From: Solibacillus sp040274725 | GTDB taxonomy: Bacteria; Bacillota; Bacilli; Bacillales_A; Planococcaceae | NCBI GenBank assembly: GCA_040274725.1 | Contig: JBEMAQ010000021.1 | Location: 1-64,000, forward strand | DNA length: 64,000 nucleotides | Direction: 5' to 3' | Shown here: piece by piece, positions 33,977 through 42,396 of the stretch | Layout of the letters: every line of letters starts with the position of its first letter | How positions within the stretch are numbered: position 1 is the stretch's first letter | Translations under genes and position numbers: made by a program | The notes under the pieces: generated by a model | Seen by the model: only the letters and a program-made list of their open reading frames with translations | Databases searched by the model: none | What the model was told of the DNA's origin: nothing

Positions 33977-34699
33977 TTAATGTGTGAGCTTCTGGCTTAG
34001 TTTGTGTACTAATTCGTTAAAGCCATATTGTGATGTAGAACGTGGGCGAAGCAATGTCACGCGAACATCTTCTTCAATCACACCGTTCTTCATCACGATG
34101 ACGCGGTCTGCTAAATAAACAGCCTCAGCAACATCATGTGTAATGAAAATAATCGTCGTCTTCAATTGCTCCCAAATCTCAATGAGTTCGCGGCGCATTG
34201 TTTCCTTTGTAAATACGTCGAGTGCGGCAAATGGCTCGTCCATTAACAAAATTTTTGGTTCTGCAGCGAGGGCACGGGCGATGCCGACACGCTGTCTCAT
34301 ACCGCCAGACAATTCGTCAGGATAATAATGAGCATATGTTTCTAAGCCAATCATTTTTAAGTATTTGTAAGCTAATATAAGTGCTTCTTCCTTTGGCTTA
34401 CCTTGTACATCTGGACCAAATGCGATATTTTCTAACACGGTCATCCACGGGAATAATGCATGCTCCTGGAATACAACACCGCGATCTTTTGACGGACCTT
34501 TAATTCTTTCCTCATCAATAACAATCGAGCCCGTGTCCGGTTGAGTAAAGCCTGCGATTAAATTGAGCATCGTAGATTTCCCACAACCACTATGACCTAA
34601 TATACAAATAAACTCTTGTTTCTTAATTTCTAAATTAATACCTTTTAAAATGGTTTGATTGTTAAAACTTTTTTTCACATCGGTTAATAATAAGCTCAT
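33977..34699 (-). CDS. NitT/TauT-type ABC importer, ATPase
   Basis: 240 residues. Walker A GHSGCGKSTMLN, Q-loop FQEHALFPWMTVLEN, signature LSGGMRQRVGIARALA, Walker B ILLMDEPFAALD, His switch IFITHDVAEAV. First gene of the second NitT/TauT-type importer operon, with AAGGTG upstream of the ATG. Confidence 0.93.
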   Translation of the reverse strand: MSLLLTDVKKSFNNQTILKGINLEIKKQEFICILGHSGCGKSTMLNLIAGFTQPDTGSIVIDEERIKGPSKDRGVVFQEHALFPWMTVLENIAFGPDVQGKPKEEALILAYKYLKMIGLETYAHYYPDELSGGMRQRVGIARALAAEPKILLMDEPFAALDVFTKETMRRELIEIWEQLKTTIIFITHDVAEAVYLADRVIVMKNGVIEEDVRVTLLRPRSTSQYGFNELVHKLSQKLTH

Positions 34700-34976
34700 T
34701 TTTTATCACCTTCTTGTGTAATATTTCTTAACAATACTTATTTTATTTGAAAGAGAGGGTGATTTCATTGTTCAAATAGACTAAAGATTCTGATTGCTTT
34801 TGTGCATGTTAACTTAAATAAAGTAGAATTATTGAAAAGTTATGGCACAAATCCTCACATAACGGTTTATAGAGGGATTACTAAAACACATATGTAGATG
34901 AAAATAAAGTGTGTAAAAAAATAATATGAAATTTTGTTTTTTGTGCGATTATAGGAAGGGAGGTTAGTTGTAGAAG
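34700..34976. other. Promoter region of the second NitT/TauT operon
   Basis: About 280 AT-rich bases without a gene, up to the chemoreceptor terminator. It must hold the importer promoter; no clear palindrome is seen. Confidence 0.45.
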
Positions 34977-35021
34977 AATAAAGGCTTGACCAAAAATATC
35001 ATTTTTGGTCAAGCCTTTATT
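34977..35021 (-). terminator. Terminator of the chemoreceptor gene
   Basis: Perfect 21-base arms (34977-34997 and 35001-35021) with a 3-base loop, one of the strongest hairpins in the window. Confidence 0.93.
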
Positions 35022-36503
35022 TTATTTACGCGTTGTTAGCTGATGTAAATCGCTACTTAAAATTGCGATTTGCTCTGTCGCCTGTGCGATTTGGTGAATT
35101 GTTTCATTGTCCACTTGAATTGCGGTTGCAATTTCTTGTGTAGCCGCAGTAGATTGCTCAGCAATGTGTGCGACTTGTTGAATTTGCTTCTGTGAAGTTT
35201 CAATAGAGGCATTTGTTTTCTCAAGCATCGCGTTATTTTCAAGTAGCTGCTCATTTGTTTCAGTGAAAGCAATCGCAAGCTGTTCAATAGTTGTAGAAAT
35301 ATTTTCGATAATTGTCTGCGCTTCAGCAACCGAAATTTTTCCTTCGTGTGACTGCTTTTGTGCGAGAGCTGATTTTTCGAACAAGCTTTGTGTGAGTATT
35401 GTAATATTTCCAGCAATGCCAGCAGATTGCTCTGCTAGCTTGCGCACCTCATCAGCGACAATCGCAAATCCCTTGCCATGTTCACCTGCACGAGCCGCTT
35501 CGATGGCCGCATTGAGTGCAAGTAAATTTGTTTGATCGGCAATATTAGTAATGCCTGTAAGAAGTTGATTTACGGTTTGTAAGCTAGCTTGTAACTCGTC
35601 TACCGTTTGCGTTGTTGTCGTCATTGTCGTCGTCACTGTATGCATGTGCGCTGTTACTTGCTGCGCTTTTGCTAAGCTCGATTGCATTTCCTCATTCATA
35701 TATACAGTCGCCTGTGCTACTTCGCTAGAAAGGGAAACCGACGCATTCATCTCACTCATTGCTTGTTGCATTGTCGCGTTTACGTTGTGAATCATTTGTG
35801 ACTCATCCTGCACGGCCTGCGCCATTTGATGGGACGCACTTAAAATCGTGTTACTTGAACCGTAAATAGATTGAATATGACTAGACACTTCTGAAATATT
35901 CGTATCCAAGTTAAGCGTTCCTGATTCGACCTGCTTCAATGTTTGCGTCAGTTGCTCAGATAACGTCAGGGCCTGCTTTTGCTGCTCGGCTACGCTTTGG
36001 ATGAGCTGCCCCGACCAGCGCGACATGAAGTAAAGCATAATGACGATGCCTGTATAAACAGAAAATACTGTCACATAGTTTGAAAGTTTAATATTGTTAC
36101 CGAGTAAATTCGTCGGTACGGTTATGTAAAGTAGTGTAATGCTGCCTAGTATCAATGCGCCAAAAATAAAAAGAAGACGAGGGTTGAAATAAACGGCAGC
36201 CATTAGCACTGTAATAATCAAAATATAATGTTTATTTAACGCATAGCCATCTATAATGAAAAGAACAATGACAACAAGCGCGGGTAAAAAGGCAAAAATA
36301 AAGCCTTTTACAATATCATTTATTTTGAGGAAATAGTTAATGACTGAACAAATAACAATAATTGCCCCAGTAATCAAAAAGATAGAAGCGCCTGACACAC
36401 CTTTTGCTAAAACAAGTGGAATTTCAATAAGTAGCACGAGAGCGATTGTTGTGACAATATTCAGTGTGTGAACTCTTCTGAAATCGAACGAAAATGTATC
36501 CAT
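35022..36503 (-). CDS. Methyl-accepting chemotaxis-type transducer without outer sensor domain
   Basis: 493 residues. The first 180 hold about six membrane helices with very short loops, so there is no extracellular ligand domain. A coiled-coil signalling domain follows, with the conserved hairpin tip ADQTNLLALNAAIEAARAGE near 325-345 and VADEVRKLAEQSA after it, which binds CheA/CheW. Ligand or membrane-state sensing must be through the membrane part. No HAMP domain is evident. Single gene with own terminator. Confidence 0.9.
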   Translation of the reverse strand: MDTFSFDFRRVHTLNIVTTIALVLLIEIPLVLAKGVSGASIFLITGAIIVICSVINYFLKINDIVKGFIFAFLPALVVIVLFIIDGYALNKHYILIITVLMAAVYFNPRLLFIFGALILGSITLLYITVPTNLLGNNIKLSNYVTVFSVYTGIVIMLYFMSRWSGQLIQSVAEQQKQALTLSEQLTQTLKQVESGTLNLDTNISEVSSHIQSIYGSSNTILSASHQMAQAVQDESQMIHNVNATMQQAMSEMNASVSLSSEVAQATVYMNEEMQSSLAKAQQVTAHMHTVTTTMTTTTQTVDELQASLQTVNQLLTGITNIADQTNLLALNAAIEAARAGEHGKGFAIVADEVRKLAEQSAGIAGNITILTQSLFEKSALAQKQSHEGKISVAEAQTIIENISTTIEQLAIAFTETNEQLLENNAMLEKTNASIETSQKQIQQVAHIAEQSTAATQEIATAIQVDNETIHQIAQATEQIAILSSDLHQLTTRK

Positions 36504-36710
36504 ATAAGACTCCTTTTTTTCAGATAATAGACCTATTCACATTATAGCTAATTGAAAATAACTTTCAGTAAAAACTGTTAATAAGAGCGAGATTTTCGTT
36601 TATTAAAGAGGAAAGGAATATCCAATTTAGGGAATAATTTTATCTTAATTTAAAGGTGAATAAATCCGATGAAATTTAGTTGATTTATAAAACGAAAAGC
36701 AGGTGATTGT

Positions 36711-37253
36711 ATCGTTTATATCGTAATAAGCTATGTAATAGGTACGTTCATGACGGCGTGGTTTATTGGCAAGCTGCGCGGGCAGGATTTGCGTGAACTG
36801 CATTCTGGTAATCTCGGGGCGCGTAATGCGGGGCGTACGTTTGGTAAGGGTGCGTTTGTAATCACGGCCGCTGGGGATGTGCTAAAGGGTGTTGCAGTTG
36901 TGCTATTTGGGCGTTATTTAGGCATAAGTGAAACGCTTGTCGCAGCAGCTATTTTAGCCGTTGTATGTGGACATTTGTATCCGTTTTGGCTTAGATGGCG
37001 CGGCGGGAAAGGTGTTGCGACTGTGCTCGGGGCAATGCTTATGTTTAGCTGGCAGGCAAGTATTATATGTGCGCTTAGCTTTTTGTTCGCATTCCTTATT
37101 AAACGTAGCGCGACGCTTAGCCTAGTCGCAGGGTTTATTGCCTATAGCATTGCTATTATTTCTTGGCAGGTGGAAGGATTCACATATATAACGTTCGCCA
37201 TCTTGCTCGTTATTTGGAAGCATCGTGAGAATATTTCAAAGAGGGTGAAGTAA
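36711..37253 (+). CDS. PlsY-like acyl-phosphate:glycerol-3-phosphate acyltransferase, start uncertain
   Basis: PlsY-family integral membrane enzyme, which acylates glycerol-3-phosphate from acyl-phosphate in phospholipid synthesis. Motifs: LHSGNLGARNAGR (usual G-S-G-N-I-G-A-T-N with changes), HLYPFWLRWRGGKGVAT, four to five helices. The first ATG (36750) lies in the middle of the first helix and has no good ribosome site. In-frame upstream codons give VYIVISYVIGTF, completing the helix, with AGGTGA before them; but the only possible initiators are ATC codons (36711 or 36720). The next gene starts one base after the stop. Confidence 0.7.
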   Translation: MVYIVISYVIGTFMTAWFIGKLRGQDLRELHSGNLGARNAGRTFGKGAFVITAAGDVLKGVAVVLFGRYLGISETLVAAAILAVVCGHLYPFWLRWRGGKGVATVLGAMLMFSWQASIICALSFLFAFLIKRSATLSLVAGFIAYSIAIISWQVEGFTYITFAILLVIWKHRENISKRVK

Positions 37254-37254
37254 C

Positions 37255-38775
37255 ATGTATTGGAGTAAAATTGCAACAACTGAAGATGAATTTGACCAAA
37301 TTGCCGCACTCAATTATGCGACATTTGTAGAGGAAATTCCGCAGCATGCAAAAAATGAGAACCATCGCCTTGTGGATAAATTTCACGCGGAAAATGATTA
37401 TGTCATTGTGTATAAAGACCAGATACTCGTCGGGATGCTTGCGTTTCGTGACGTTCGTCCATTTTCGCTCGATCAAAAAATTGGACCTGTGGAAAATTAT
37501 TTAACATCTGAGGAATGTGCGTTTTTATGTGAGATTCGTCTGCTTGCTATACATAAAGAGCACCGCAATGGCCGCGTGTTTGCCATGTTGTCAAAAGCAT
37601 TGTTTCGCCATTTTTATGATAAAGGATACTCAGCTTGTGTTATTTCTGGCACGGTGCGTGAGGAGAAGCTTTATACACAGATGGGCTTTCGTCAGTTTGC
37701 CGATGCGGTCGGCAGTGAGGAAGCACGCTATTTGCCAATGGTCATGACAAGAGCGGATAGTGAAGTATTTCGCGCGCGTTTGCAGGAGGAAAATCGTGTC
37801 TTTTATCCAGGGCCGGTCGCAGTAACTATCCACAATGCATCCACAGTTTCACATCGCAGCGCGGCATTTATCACAGATTATACACAGATGCAGCAGCAGC
37901 TAACAGATATGGCACACGCAAATGAGGTTATTCCGCTTGTTGGTACAGGCACACTTGCAAATGACGCGATGCTTGGGCAATTAAAGGAAGACTTTGTGGA
38001 TAAGAGCGGACTTATCCTCATAAACGGAGAATTTGGCCGCAGATTATTCCAGCAGGCACGACTTTGGGGATTAGCTGTGGATCGGTATGAGGTGATTTGG
38101 AGTGCACCGTTCGTACTTGAAGAATTAAGGGAGCGTCTGCAAACAGGGGACTACGCGTGGCTAGCATTTGTTCATGGCGAGACGTCGACAGGTACACTAA
38201 ATGAGCTTGCACCGATACTTGAACTGGCGCGTGAGTTTGGCGTGGAGGTATGTGTGGATTGCATTAGCTCATTTGGTGCTGTCCCTATCACACTTGACGG
38301 TGTACGTTATGCTACGGCAGTGAGCGGCAAATCACTTGGTGCAATTAGCGGACTCGCGTTTGTATTTTGTGCACAGCCCCCGACAAAAAGCAGCGTACCA
38401 AGTTATTTAAATTTAGCGCTTTATGCGGATAAAGGTATTCCGTTTACTGTGCCGCATTTGCTTGTGGATCATGTCAACCGCGCACTTGTAAGTTATCCAG
38501 AGCGTTATGCACAACTTGCGGGGCGTATGGAAAAAATCGCACAGTCGGCCTTTGCACCGTACTTACTTGAAACGAATCGCTACTCGATGATTGCGACGCT
38601 TGAGTTGCCAAATAGCGCACAATTTTATGAAACGGCACGCCTTAATGGTTTTTATTTGCACGGGGAAAGCGATTATTTAACAGCACGTAGCTGGCTACAA
38701 ATTAGTACGATTCAGCCGAGCTTTGAGCGGGATTTTGAGAAGTTGGAGAAGTTGTTTTTAGTTTATAATGGGTGA
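37255..38775 (+). CDS. GNAT acetyltransferase-class V aminotransferase fusion
   Basis: 506 residues. Residues 1-170 look like a GNAT-fold N-acyltransferase (CEIRLLAIHKEHRNGRVFAM as the acetyl-CoA-binding strand-loop, then TVREEKLYTQMGFRQFAD). Residues 180-506 are a class V PLP aminotransferase of the alanine-glyoxylate/phosphonate group: VGTGTLANDAMLGQL, FVHGETSTGTLNEL, VCVDCISSFGAVP and the PLP lysine in AVSGKSLGAISGLAFVF. The combination in one chain is uncommon to my knowledge. GAGGGTG before the ATG lies in plsY, one base apart, so both are co-translated. A lipid- or envelope-linked amine pathway is a guess. Confidence 0.8.
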   Translation: MYWSKIATTEDEFDQIAALNYATFVEEIPQHAKNENHRLVDKFHAENDYVIVYKDQILVGMLAFRDVRPFSLDQKIGPVENYLTSEECAFLCEIRLLAIHKEHRNGRVFAMLSKALFRHFYDKGYSACVISGTVREEKLYTQMGFRQFADAVGSEEARYLPMVMTRADSEVFRARLQEENRVFYPGPVAVTIHNASTVSHRSAAFITDYTQMQQQLTDMAHANEVIPLVGTGTLANDAMLGQLKEDFVDKSGLILINGEFGRRLFQQARLWGLAVDRYEVIWSAPFVLEELRERLQTGDYAWLAFVHGETSTGTLNELAPILELAREFGVEVCVDCISSFGAVPITLDGVRYATAVSGKSLGAISGLAFVFCAQPPTKSSVPSYLNLALYADKGIPFTVPHLLVDHVNRALVSYPERYAQLAGRMEKIAQSAFAPYLLETNRYSMIATLELPNSAQFYETARLNGFYLHGESDYLTARSWLQISTIQPSFERDFEKLEKLFLVYNG

Positions 38776-38838
38776 AAAATTGTTTACCATTTTTGACAGG
38801 CTACTCACTACCCGATATAGAAAGGTAATAAGTAAAAC

Positions 38839-38865
38839 AAGGGTGTGCTAACGCAGCACACCCTT
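38839..38865. terminator. Bidirectional terminator
   Basis: Perfect 11-base arms AAGGGTGTGCT/AGCACACCCTT with 5-base loop between convergent genes; T-rich on both sides (GTTTACA, GTTTTACTT). Confidence 0.8.
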
Positions 38866-38884
38866 GTTTACACTATTTTGCTAG

Positions 38885-39433
38885 TTAAGCAGGCAGTACA
38901 ACCCCAGCTAAACCCTCGTCTGCCAGTAAAATTTCCTTCAGGCGAGCCTTCGCGCGGAATAGGCGAGATTTTACCGTGCCGACTGATACTTTCATTAGCT
39001 CTGAAATTTCCGCTAATGAAAATTGATCCACATAGAAATACCATAAAGTTTTTTGATAAATGCCATCTAGCTGATTCATTTTTTGCTGTACCATTTTTGT
39101 AATTTCTACTTGCTCAATTTGTTCTTCAGTAGAAAGCTCATTGTTGGGAACCAAATCAAGTACAGGGACGTCTAATTGTTCAGGTTGATTCATCATATAT
39201 TTACTGCGGCGCACCGTTTTGCGATAACGGTCGCGGAATGTGTTCATTGTAATTGTAGTAAGCCATGCTTTTACATGGTCAACACCAGCAACAGATGCTT
39301 CGTTGCGTACAACTTTTACCCATACTTCCTGCATTAAATCTTCGGCTTCCATTTGGTTGCGCGTCAATTTTAAGCAAAGGTGGTAAATGTAGCGATTGTA
39401 CTCGTCATAAATAGCCGTTAATAATTCGTTCAT
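38885..39433 (-). CDS. ECF-type RNA polymerase sigma factor
   Basis: 182 residues from ATG 39433 (AGGAGG upstream). Region 2: YHLCLKLTRNQMEAEDLMQEVWVKV, then WLTTITMNTFRDRYRK; region 4: YVDQFSLAEISELMKVSVGTVKSRLFRAKARLKE. No extra C-terminal sensor. Unlike most ECF factors there is no anti-sigma gene downstream, only a terminator. The upstream 100 bases do not show an obvious GAAAC-N16-CGT autoregulatory promoter. Confidence 0.93.
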   Translation of the reverse strand: MNELLTAIYDEYNRYIYHLCLKLTRNQMEAEDLMQEVWVKVVRNEASVAGVDHVKAWLTTITMNTFRDRYRKTVRRSKYMMNQPEQLDVPVLDLVPNNELSTEEQIEQVEITKMVQQKMNQLDGIYQKTLWYFYVDQFSLAEISELMKVSVGTVKSRLFRAKARLKEILLADEGLAGVVLPA

Positions 39434-39586
39434 CAAAAATTCCTCCTAATAAAGTTTTTATATGTTTGTCGATTATGTTTTAAATGTAAGTAAGTGTTTC
39501 TTCTTGACTTTATTGTCGCAAAATCAATACTTACACTCTATCGGATTGGCTTTCAAATAACTTACAATGATGTAAGGTTGGGCAAA

Positions 39587-39616
39587 ATAAAAAAATCCAT
39601 TGCAGGAACAATGGAC
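39587..39616 (-). terminator. Terminator of the membrane GGDEF gene
   Basis: CCATTG/CAATGG core arms (39597-39602, 39609-39614) extended by wobbles, with a run of T on the minus strand. Confidence 0.7.
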
Positions 39617-39617
39617 T

Positions 39618-40778
39618 TTATTTAATAGTCGTCTCTTCATAAACTGTATATTGATTTCTACCATTTCGTTTAGATGCATAAAGCGCTTTGTCTGCCTGCT
39701 CGTAATAGTAGGACAAGGGCGTATGTGGATCGATTTTTGCTGTATAAACACCTATGCTTACTGTTACATAGGGGATGACAGTGGATGCCTCATGCGGAAT
39801 GGCCGCGTCATGAACATTTTGCAAAATTATTTCAGCTAGTTGCTCTCCGTTATCTTTTAATGTAATATACATAAACTCCTCACCGCCCCAACGAGCCACA
39901 AAATCATCATGCGTCTGCGCCGTAGCTTGTAAGACCTCGGCAATTTTTATTAAAATCGTGTCCCCTTCAATATGTCCATAATGGTCGTTGTAGCATTTAA
40001 AGCAATCAATATCGAGCATAATAAATGTAATCTTTTCGTTTGATAACGTACTCATATATTCATTAAAAGCACGGCGATTATATAGGCCTGTGAGCGGATC
40101 GTGCTGCATTAAATTCGATAATTTTTTATTTTGCTCGGCAAGCTGCGTCATTAATTTTTCATTATGTGCATTTTGCTCGCGCAGTATAATTTCCTGTTTC
40201 AATAGATTGATGCGCGCGTTAGAAACTGTGTGCGAACAATAAATACCAACAATCGCAAAAATCAGCACATTGCCACATAAAATATAACTGTAAATTTGTT
40301 CGATTTTTTCACTCATAATGATGCTAGTAATGACGGTAGCTGTAAAAATAGTGGCAAGGAGGATTAAATAACGACGTGGTGTACTATAAAGAACAGCAGC
40401 GAGTAGAATAAACATTTCAAAAACGGCAACATGTCCTAAAATGAATGCATCTGTAATGGAAATCGCGGTCAAGCAAACTAAAATAGAAAGATTGTAAGTG
40501 GCATAAAGCCAAATCGTACGCCGTAAATTTTCTTGTGTTACAGTCCATTTTTTTATTTGAATAAAGTAAAAGCCTATAAAATTAATAATAATTATAATGC
40601 CGTAAAATAATAAATAGCCTTTGAAAAAGGGAATGATGACAGGATAGATGTATATGCGTCCAGCCGTATTAATGAAAAGTGTCCACAATATAAAAGCAAA
40701 GACGATGTAAATCATAGTCTTTGTTTGGCGTATATTTTGCTTCATCACTTCTATTGGTAATTGTGTAGATAGATTCAT
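39618..40778 (-). CDS. Membrane-anchored diguanylate cyclase
   Basis: 386 residues. Six hydrophobic helices occupy residues 20-200, then a short coiled coil (LLKQEIILREQNAHNEKLMT), then GGDEF: QHDPLTGLYNRRAFNEYM, LDIDCFKCYNDHYGHIEGD and active loop RWGGEEFMYI. The I-site position reads THDD instead of RxxD, so product inhibition is probably lost. It makes cyclic di-GMP in response to a membrane-sensed cue. AAGGAAGA upstream of the ATG. Confidence 0.9.
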   Translation of the reverse strand: MNLSTQLPIEVMKQNIRQTKTMIYIVFAFILWTLFINTAGRIYIYPVIIPFFKGYLLFYGIIIIINFIGFYFIQIKKWTVTQENLRRTIWLYATYNLSILVCLTAISITDAFILGHVAVFEMFILLAAVLYSTPRRYLILLATIFTATVITSIIMSEKIEQIYSYILCGNVLIFAIVGIYCSHTVSNARINLLKQEIILREQNAHNEKLMTQLAEQNKKLSNLMQHDPLTGLYNRRAFNEYMSTLSNEKITFIMLDIDCFKCYNDHYGHIEGDTILIKIAEVLQATAQTHDDFVARWGGEEFMYITLKDNGEQLAEIILQNVHDAAIPHEASTVIPYVTVSIGVYTAKIDPHTPLSYYYEQADKALYASKRNGRNQYTVYEETTIK

Positions 40779-40897
40779 TTAATATTCTTCCTTATATTGA
40801 GATATTTTCAGTATTATCGTAACACATCTAAAGACACGCAATGTTGGATTATTGTGTATTTTTTTTAAAAATTTAAATATTAAATAGAGCAATAAAA

Positions 40898-40925
40898 AAC
40901 ACCCCAGAAAAAATTCTAGAGTGTT
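40898..40925 (-). terminator. Terminator overlapping the MarR stop codon
   Basis: On the minus strand AACACTCTAGAA pairs with TTCTGGGGTGTT (two wobbles), then TTTTTT. Confidence 0.75.
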
Positions 40926-41349
40926 AGCGCTGTGTGCATTTTAAGAAAATCGTTTTTAACGTTTCGACCTCATTGTCAGTCAACATGCCGAAAAGGTGAT
41001 TGAGCAGCATGTCGATATGCTCGCGAGATTGTTGTAAAATATCTAATCCGGCATCTGTAATATGAATTTGCGAGGCACGTCGGTCTGTTTCGTTCTGCGT
41101 TTTTTCGATGAAGCCACCTTTGATGAGCTTCGTCGTTAGCACTGTGACACCACCTGTTGTTACCTTTAAATGATCCGCGATTGCGGAAGGGCGCTTAGGT
41201 CCTTCAGTTGCTAATAAATCCAGTATTAAAATATGCGATTTTGAAAAGCCAAGCTCATTGTGGCTATTCCATTCATTTGCAACTTTCCGCTCAAGCGCGG
41301 TCATTACCTCAAACAGCGAATGGAGCTGTTCGCGTTTTAGCTCCTTCAT
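40924..41349 (-). CDS. MarR-family transcriptional regulator
   Basis: 141 residues from ATG 41349 (GGAG nine bases upstream; GTG 41364 also in frame). The winged helix-turn-helix is clear: GPKRPSAIADHLKVTTGGVTVLTTKLIKGG in segments, then the wing ETDRRASQIHITDAG. The N-terminal and C-terminal helices form the dimer interface. It is co-transcribed 25 bases downstream of the Spx-like gene, whose upstream region holds a double palindrome that this protein probably binds. Confidence 0.9.
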   Translation of the reverse strand: MKELKREQLHSLFEVMTALERKVANEWNSHNELGFSKSHILILDLLATEGPKRPSAIADHLKVTTGGVTVLTTKLIKGGFIEKTQNETDRRASQIHITDAGLDILQQSREHIDMLLNHLFGMLTDNEVETLKTIFLKCTQR

Positions 41350-41374
41350 ATACGTCAACTCCACACTAATTTCA

Positions 41375-41776
41375 CTATTCTACTGCCAGCTTTTGTAATG
41401 CATTTAATTCAAATGCGCGTACTTTACGTGGAATAAAACGGCGAATATCCATTTCGTTATAGCCTACTTGAATACGTTTCTCGTCAAGTAAAATCGGGCT
41501 ACGCAGCATACGTGGATATTGTTGGATCAAATCGTACAGCTCTTGAATAGAAAGCTGCTCAATATCCATATCTAAACTTTTAAAGTCATTTGAATTTGTT
41601 GCAATAATTTCGTCTGTGCCGTCTTCAGTCATGCTTAGAATATGTTTAAACTCAGCTAATGTTAAAGCTTGAGATGTTGTGCGTTTTTCTGTGTAAGCGA
41701 TGTCGTTTTCATTTAACCATTTAAGTGCTTTTCGTGATGAGGAACAGCTTGATTGTGTGTAAATTGTTACTGTCAT
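41375..41776 (-). CDS. Spx/ArsC-like protein with CxxS in place of CxxC
   Basis: 133 residues, the usual length of Spx. It keeps the Spx landmarks MTEDGTDEII, LRSPILLDEKRIQVGYNEMDIRRFIPRK. Spx binds the RNA polymerase alpha C-terminal domain and responds to disulfide stress through an N-terminal CxxC. Here that site reads SSCSSSRKAL, i.e. Cys11 and Ser14, so the classical intramolecular disulfide cannot form. It may be a paralogue with a different redox response. The MarR gene follows in the same operon. Confidence 0.85.
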   Translation of the reverse strand: MTVTIYTQSSCSSSRKALKWLNENDIAYTEKRTTSQALTLAEFKHILSMTEDGTDEIIATNSNDFKSLDMDIEQLSIQELYDLIQQYPRMLRSPILLDEKRIQVGYNEMDIRRFIPRKVRAFELNALQKLAVE

Positions 41777-41815
41777 AATAGAGTCCCCGCTTTCTGAATT
41801 TGAAATTGTTTTTAG

Positions 41816-41867
41816 ATAGCTTACAAGTAAGATATATGTTTGTATAAATATCTTACAACTAAGCTAT
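41816..41867. promoter_or_regulatory. Double operator of the Spx-like/MarR operon
   Basis: ATAGCTTACAAGTAAGATAT (41816-41835) and ATATCTTACAACTAAGCTAT (41848-41867) are near-perfect inverted copies (17 of 20 positions) separated by 12 bases. Each half is itself a partial palindrome (CTTAC-AA-GTAAG), the form expected for two MarR dimers. It lies 40-91 bases upstream of the Spx-like start. Confidence 0.6.
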
Positions 41868-41995
41868 TTACTTTGCAACCTTTTTTAATTCCATTATTTG
41901 TTTACCCACTTTATATATATTTATACGCATCTAATGATAAAAAGTTTCGGAATTTTATATTACAGTTTTGTAAAGGCTGGTTATGACATGATAAA

Positions 41996-42025
41996 AGCGC
42001 CTATCTGCTGAGAGATAGGTGCGCT
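41996..42025 (-). terminator. Terminator left behind by a decayed gene
   Basis: On the minus strand AGCGCACCTATCT pairs with AGATAGGCGCT (2-base bulge) followed by TTTTATC; it lies just after the remnant frame at 42030-42278. Confidence 0.6.
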
Positions 42026-42029
42026 AGAT

Positions 42030-42278
42030 TTACAGAGGAAAGCCAAGCCAGTTATATAGCGGCGCTTTGAAATAGTTAATAATAACGCCAACAATTTTGC
42101 CTGTAAGGTACGCGGCGATAAATGTGCTGAATAAGCACTTTATAGAGATCCTATTAGATGTTATTGATTATATTCCGCTCGCCGATTTTGGCTATTCAAT
42201 GTATCCGATAGTGCTACGGTTGAAGGATGCGAGCTTTAACAAAATTACCGAGCGTTTTTTTACATGTTTCCAAAATTG
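42030..42278 (-). pseudogene. Remnant of a membrane-protein gene
   Basis: One minus-strand frame reads FWKHVKKRSVILLKLASFN, then two stop codons (TAG, TAA), then FSTFIAAYLTGKIVGVIINY and a natural-looking end YNWLGFPL before TAA at 42030, followed by an intact terminator. There is no start codon with a ribosome site. I infer the decayed 3' end of a small membrane protein gene. Family not recognised. Confidence 0.45.
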
Positions 42279-42281
42279 AAG

Positions 42282-42396
42282 TGACCCCTAAAAGTTAGAC
42301 ACGATTATTTCATTAGGTAGCTTGTGATAAATTGAGTTCGATGTTGTAACAGTTCATGTATTTTCTAGTTTTTTCAAAAGCTCTATTTGTAAGCAT
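42282..42396 (-). mobile_element. IS3-family end remnant (inverted repeat plus transposase tail)
   Basis: TGACCCCTAAAAGTTAGACA (42282-42301) matches the terminal inverted repeat style of IS3/IS150-type elements. Just inside, on the minus strand, a 27-codon frame (42313-42396) contains FEKTRKYMNCYNIELNLS, similar in pattern to the C-terminal end of OrfB integrases. No other end, OrfA, or DDE core is visible, so this is a fragment. Confidence 0.45.

Noticed and set aside
42097..42279. 60-codon plus-strand frame in the decayed region
   Set aside because: It is the antisense of the remnant membrane-protein frame and lacks a ribosome site.
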